From: Branchiostoma belcheri
Taxonomy: Eukaryota > Chordata > Leptocardii > Amphioxiformes > Branchiostomatidae
DNA: 64,000 nucleotides
Direction of reading: 5' to 3'
Assembly (NCBI RefSeq): GCF_001625305.1
Contig: NW_017804187.1
Location: 1,965,030-2,029,029 of the forward strand
Below, piece after piece: positions 59,729 to 64,000 of this stretch. The translations under genes and the position numbers were made by a program. A model generated the notes under the pieces. It did not search any database. It was not told where the DNA came from and was given only the letters and a program-made list of their open reading frames with translations. The first letter of the stretch is position 1; every line of letters starts with the position of its first letter.

Positions 59729-60079
59729 TTACGCTCGTATCCACACACAGATCACGGCTACAATGAAGCCTATGGTGGTACTAAGAGTCGCGGGTTTGAT
59801 TCCCGTTGCGGTGTTACAGCCGTCCCCGAAGCACCAGGAGTAGCAGTGACGGGCGGAATCTTTGTTGACGCAATACGACGACTTGGCCTCCTTCGCACAG
59901 CCTCGATCAACGGCGTGGGGGATGCCTAGGTGTGTGCGGGGAGGGACGAGATAGACTTTAAAAAATGCGGAAACACACACAAACACACAGACAGGAAAGA
60001 AAAACAAAGCCATACACACGCACATTCACATACACACACAGACACACTCGCACACAGACACACTCACACACAGATAGAT

Positions 60080-60126
<47 letters not shown>

Positions 60127-60212
60127 AAACCAAAGTCATGCACACACAATCACACACACATACACACTCACACACAGACACACACATACACTCACACACT
60201 CACTCTCTCTCT

Positions 60213-60255
<43 letters not shown>

Positions 60256-61015
60256 CCACACACGTACCCAAACACAGCCCCCTACACACACACACATGGG
60301 CTGCTGTTGAGCATTTCGATCTGAATCCAAGAATAGACGGTTGTAAGTACAGTACTTACTAGAGTCGCTGGGTGTGCTCTGCAGGATGTAACAGAAGTTA
60401 TATCCGTCCGGGCAGTCCTGCATGCCCAGGAGCGCGTAGTTATAGTGGCAGGGCGTGGAGTGTTTAATCTCCGGACCGCCCAGCCCAACACACGTGTAGC
60501 ACTTTACAGCCTCGCCTGTGGAGAAAAACAAAAGATGTCAGACTTCCTGCTACTCTCCAAGCAGAGGTTTGGGCTTCGTTGTAGTTTTGTTGTAGTTTTG
60601 ACGGACGCGTGTTTTCGGGCGTTTTATTCCCAATTCAATGCCCTCAGTTTGCGACGATTGTACGGTGATCGTATGAAGATCGTACGGTGGTCGTATGATG
60701 ATCGTATGGTGATCGTATGACGATCGTATGGGGATCGTATGAAGATCGTACGGTGATCGTATGAGGATCGTATGGGGATCGTATGAAGATCGTATGGGGA
60801 TCTTACGACAATCGTACGGTGATCGTATGACGATCGTACTGTGATCGTATGAAGATCGTACGGTGATCGTATGACGATCGTATGGTGATCGTACGAAGAT
60901 CGCACGACGTAAGTAATCATGCCCTAACGTATACGTTACCTGGTACGACCACAATAGCGAGCAGAATCAACACGGCGCCAACAACCATGACTGAAGCCCT
61001 GCCCAGAGATGTCAT
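59729..61015 (-). CDS. Ly6/uPAR-type GPI-anchored three-finger protein
   Basis: Three minus-strand exons: 61015-60940, 60515-60360 and 59925-59729, phases 1 and 1, 142 residues. Residues 1-26 are a signal peptide with hydrophobic core VMVVGAVLILLAIVVV. The mature part has ten cysteines (31, 34, 48, 60, 67, 87, 96, 105, 109, 114), beginning KCYTC and ending CFGDGCN, the CN ending of Ly6/uPAR domains. The C-terminus STTIGFIVAVICVWIRA is a GPI-signal-type hydrophobic tail. Known for the family: cell-surface or extracellular modulators of receptors and channels; the partner here is unknown. The sleepless/quiver-like subgroup is possible. It lies tail-to-tail with CYP19. Its last exon is also present at 57488-57684. 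Confidence 0.85.
60063..60290. repeat. (CA)n/(GA)n microsatellite in Ly6-type gene intron 2
   Basis: Alternating CA and GA runs; frames over it are artefacts. Confidence 0.95.
60655..60905. repeat. GATCGTATGA-type minisatellite in Ly6-type gene intron 1
   Basis: About 24 units of 10-12 bases (GATCGTATGAA, GATCGTACGGT, GATCGTATGGG). It is open on both strands and encodes spurious SYDHHTI-type repeats. Confidence 0.95.
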
Positions 61016-61569
61016 CTCGCCTGTCCTGTTAGAGTCCTGTATCTGCCGCCGTCAACGCTGGGAGGGGTCCTTAGCATCTACCTAGAGAGAAGCAACAAGA
61101 TACAAGACTGGCAGTGAAAACATATATTGCCATGGCGACGGTGGTCGCCAAAAAATGACCAAAGCCAACATACACCGTGACTTGGTAAAAGTTAGATAAT
61201 TATCTTTCAAGGCAATGTTTTGTATATTTTCCTTTTCCCTCGTGACCTCAATGAAAAGCAGTCTGCAGACTGTTTTGAGCTTCTCATGAATAATAAAGAT
61301 TATAAATAAATAATAAAGAATAATTCAAACACACAGATAAGTGGGCCACGCGTTAACACAATGGGTAGGACCGGAGTGTCTCAACGTAACCAACCAATAG
61401 CTACCATACCATTTCTCTGTACTTCATAGATTGTTCCTGTAATAAGTTAATCAATTAATTCATTAATTACCTAACCAACCAAACGACTAAACCATTGATA
61501 GATTGAAGCTGTACTTTTTAGGTAAGAAGCCTAACACCGTACAATCATTTTGCTCTATTCCGAGGTAGC
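61016..61569. other. Upstream of Ly6-type gene
   Basis: Presumed promoter/5' UTR. ACTGGCAGTGAAAACATATATTGCCATGGCGACGGTGG at 61109 is repeated with changes at 54653 in CYP19 intron 8. No core promoter motif is clear. Confidence 0.4.
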
Positions 61570-61735
61570 GCATATTCACTTCCATACGATATATCAATGG
61601 ATGGTGCCTGTCCTTGGTGCTAAACGCACAGTGCATCAATGGACAATCTTCCGTGCCTTGTGCACCTCGCAACATAACGTATTGATCTGATTTATTAAAC
61701 CGTATAAAGAGAAAGGACAGGACTGGACTGCCCAA
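61570..61735. repeat. Diverged copy of the GTGCAGCACCAAGGACAG repeat
   Basis: GTGCCTGTCCTTGGTGCTAAACGCACAGTGCATCAATGGA is the inverse of the sequence at 55885-55915. The 82-codon minus-strand frame here is therefore repeat-derived. Confidence 0.6.
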
Positions 61736-62718
61736 CTAGCAGGAGCCTGAGGCTATTATAAAGGGCTAACCCTTATAGCTGGACAATAAACAATGTGAAA
61801 GAAGAACGGTTACAATTCAGATACAGGGGTAACAGAGGAGTCATTATAAATATGAAGCCTGTTTTATTAGTCGTACTCAAGTCACTGTAAACAATCCTAA
61901 CACATCAAATGCTAGTTTAGTGTCAAAACCACATTTCCACCGGTTCAACGTTGCATTTTATGTGAGTAACCCTCACATATTCGCTTTTACGTTCGATAAT
62001 GCTCTACCTCTGGCCCCATCTCCTGTTTAATAATGGTTCGAAACACCCACAACTCTATCGACCAAGATTCTAATTCGATTAACAGACTGGGTCAGTGGGT
62101 TTTGTGGGACGCACGCGTCAGAAAAAAGGCTAGCTCAATTTTTCTTTCTTTAATGAGATTGCAGCAAAAGATTACAATGTAGGTACTACGCAGCTACTAG
62201 CTGATTATGTGACCACATATTAGATACCTACATATTACATATTACTAGTATAGCAACGTTCAACATAACGTAAATACAACCAATGTATGTATAGCTCAAT
62301 GTTGGGAACGTATAAGGATATGTATACATGTTACAGCTTGCTTTCATTTGATTTTCAAGTATCTTGCTAAACCGACGAACCTCCGAGAAGCCCATAGAAA
62401 TAGCGATATCATGGGCTATGATTTAATATATAAAACATATGCTATAATCCACAGTGGCATCGCTACAGTTCAATACGCACGTGCAGGTCTTACATAATTA
62501 ATGTCTCCGCGCTATTTACGGAAAAATCTATAAAAACCTCGTCCCATATCGGTACCCAAACCCGATAAAACAATATACTGGAGTTGGAATAATTCTGATC
62601 ACAGCTTTATATGCGGGCCTGGGGATTGCATATTGAATTACTGCACCCAGGGTAGGCCACATGTCACTGGTACGAACCTGTTAGCACCAAACACTCAATC
62701 TTGTGCGGTAAAAGTTAC
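61736..62718. other. Intergenic, nothing recognised
   Basis: GGCTATTxxAAAGGGxTxxxCCT motif at 61750 resembles 1620 and 10840, a minor dispersed repeat; no gene. Confidence 0.4.
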
Positions 62719-62722
62719 TTAA

Positions 62723-63066
62723 AGGCATCCAGTGCAGTTTTTAGGGTTTGGAAACCCGATTTTTCAAAGCCAATATTCTAGCCATTCATCTACATATTGA
62801 GTTGAAACCACACTGTCCCAACGTTTATTGACCCTCATGGAGCAAATATTTCCAAAATTCTGACGGATTTGGTTACTGGAAAGGCTGATTTTTAGGGTAC
62901 CACCCAGAAAATAAAGGTCCTGGGGCTTGTTTCTGCCTATTAAAAGCCCAAAGTATGAAATACTGACTCAAATGTTCTAATGTGAAGGAGTATGTGTCAA
63001 TATCCCAAAACTTGCCTTGTTCAGAAGATTTCCAGTTTTGCTGCCCTGAAATCGCATTGGATGCCT
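62723..63066. mobile_element. MITE with TTAA target duplication, 344 bases
   Basis: TTAA at both sides (62719-62722, 63067-63070); ends AGGCATCCAGTGCAGTTT and the complement of AGGCATCCAATGCGATTT. The TTAA target fits piggyBac or Kolobok superfamilies. Interior non-coding. Confidence 0.8.
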
Positions 63067-63189
63067 TTAAAGGACTACCTGGGTTCACTTACGGTCTTAC
63101 TTACAGGTACTAGTACTTGATGTTCCATTAACCATTAAAGAGGCATTATGTAACATTTTTGCACCAATAGCTCACCTTATTAAGAAGCA

Positions 63190-63560
63190 ACACAACATAC
63201 ACAACGTAAAAAAGTCCGCTCTGAAATTAGAAATAAATTTGTTGGGCGATCTATCAAATCCTTCGGCGTAACACACTGGCAAAGCGACGTGGATTTAATG
63301 TAGTTTTGCCCCAACTCATCCGAAGCCGAGTGAAACTTTCTGCGATTTCATAGTGAATTTTGGCACTTAAGATTAGCACAGCACAGATAGACACACAAAA
63401 CACACAACGTAAAAAAAACATACGTTCTGAAATTCGAAATAAAATTTGTTGGGCGATCTATCAAATCTATGGTTGCTCCTTCGACGTAACACACCGGCAA
63501 AGCGAAGTGTACTTAATGGAGTTTTGCCCCAAGTCACCCGAAGCCGAGTTAAAATTGCTG
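63190..63560. repeat. Two direct units of about 170 bases
   Basis: 63200-63345 and 63403-63565 share TTTGTTGGGCGATCTATCAA, GTAACACACxGGCAAAGCGA and AGTTTTGCCCCAA. The intervening and unit-2-specific differences suggest an old duplication. Confidence 0.8.
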
Positions 63561-64000
63561 CGCTTAGCGAAACCTCGCGGAGTAAATGGGATTCGAACTG
63601 ACATATGTCTCCTGCCAGGGGCGGAGTGGGAACGTTTCACTTCACTCGGGCCGACAGATGAACGTTTTCTCTCAGCGATTCATTCGTGAAGGCGGGATAA
63701 AAATCGATAATTTTCGCTCACCGTTATCATGAATATTTTAAGAAGTAAAAAAAAGGAAATGCACCGCGACGTTTGACGACCAAGTTAGTCACGAAGGATT
63801 CAAATCACACAATGAAACTGTTATGCAAGAATCTAGATATATTAAGTAAAATTTAAGCAGTTGCTTGTCAATGAATAACTGTTTACTTGCGCATCTCATT
63901 ATCTTCATATCTGATTTTTATCGACTATTTAAACACAGAAATGTTTGAACCAAGAAAAAAACTGAACTATTCCATCCAGCATTTTTTACTACTGTCTACA
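63561..64000. other. Window end, nothing firm
   Basis: A minus-strand B-box-like GTTCGAATCCC lies at 63588-63598, but no tRNA fold or SINE body is recognisable around it. Confidence 0.4.

Noticed and set aside
60550..60954. 134-codon minus-strand frame with SYDHHTI repeats
   Set aside because: Translation of the GATCGTATG minisatellite inside an intron.
61487..61735. 82-codon minus-strand gene
   Set aside because: Part of it is a diverged copy of the repeat at 55855-56125, and no splice or domain evidence exists.

Overview
The window is eukaryotic nuclear DNA, most probably from a cephalochordate (amphioxus, Branchiostoma). The reasons are inferential: short exons with canonical GT-AG introns, a full-length CYP19 (aromatase) gene, which is known from vertebrates and amphioxus, a deuterostome-style NACHT/WD-repeat gene, dense short transposons, and three blocks that look like two divergent alleles of a very heterozygous diploid placed end to end. 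No prokaryotic gene organisation is present.

Layout. (1) 829-3314, + strand: last five coding exons of a TTC12 orthologue; its 5' part lies left of the window. (2) 3.3-28 kb: no confident complete gene. This stretch holds tRNA-derived SINEs, several MITE families whose target-site duplications (TSDs) can be read, minisatellites and microsatellites, plus one candidate 5' coding exon at 10627-10755. (3) 28380-44713, + strand: a large NACHT + WD-repeat gene (NWD1/NWD2-like, about 2,283 residues from the ATG at 28383). A 3.5-kb internal piece is present twice around a single N at 37331. Its 3' end is present again after a 686-base gap (46519-47616), and one of these copies carries a non-LTR retrotransposon fragment. 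(4) 48458-55845, + strand: a complete ten-exon CYP19 gene, 494 residues, with catalytic residues collinear with human aromatase. Its I-helix exon is preceded by three in-frame copies of a 153-base unit. (5) 57488-61015, - strand: a three-exon Ly6/uPAR-type GPI-anchored protein, tail-to-tail with CYP19. The last exons of both genes are present twice around a single N at 57921. (6) 61-64 kb: repeats and unassigned sequence.

The four genes share no obvious pathway. The most distinctive signals are structural. There are repeated partial duplications of exons (TTC12 exon 4, CYP19 exon 2, CYP19 exon 7 three times), two of them abutting (GT)n tracts. A group of MITEs has 9-base TSDs, and their termini also appear as tandem minisatellites. 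Exon coordinates were derived by reading splice sites and phase by hand; family assignments rest on remembered family features, not on a database search.
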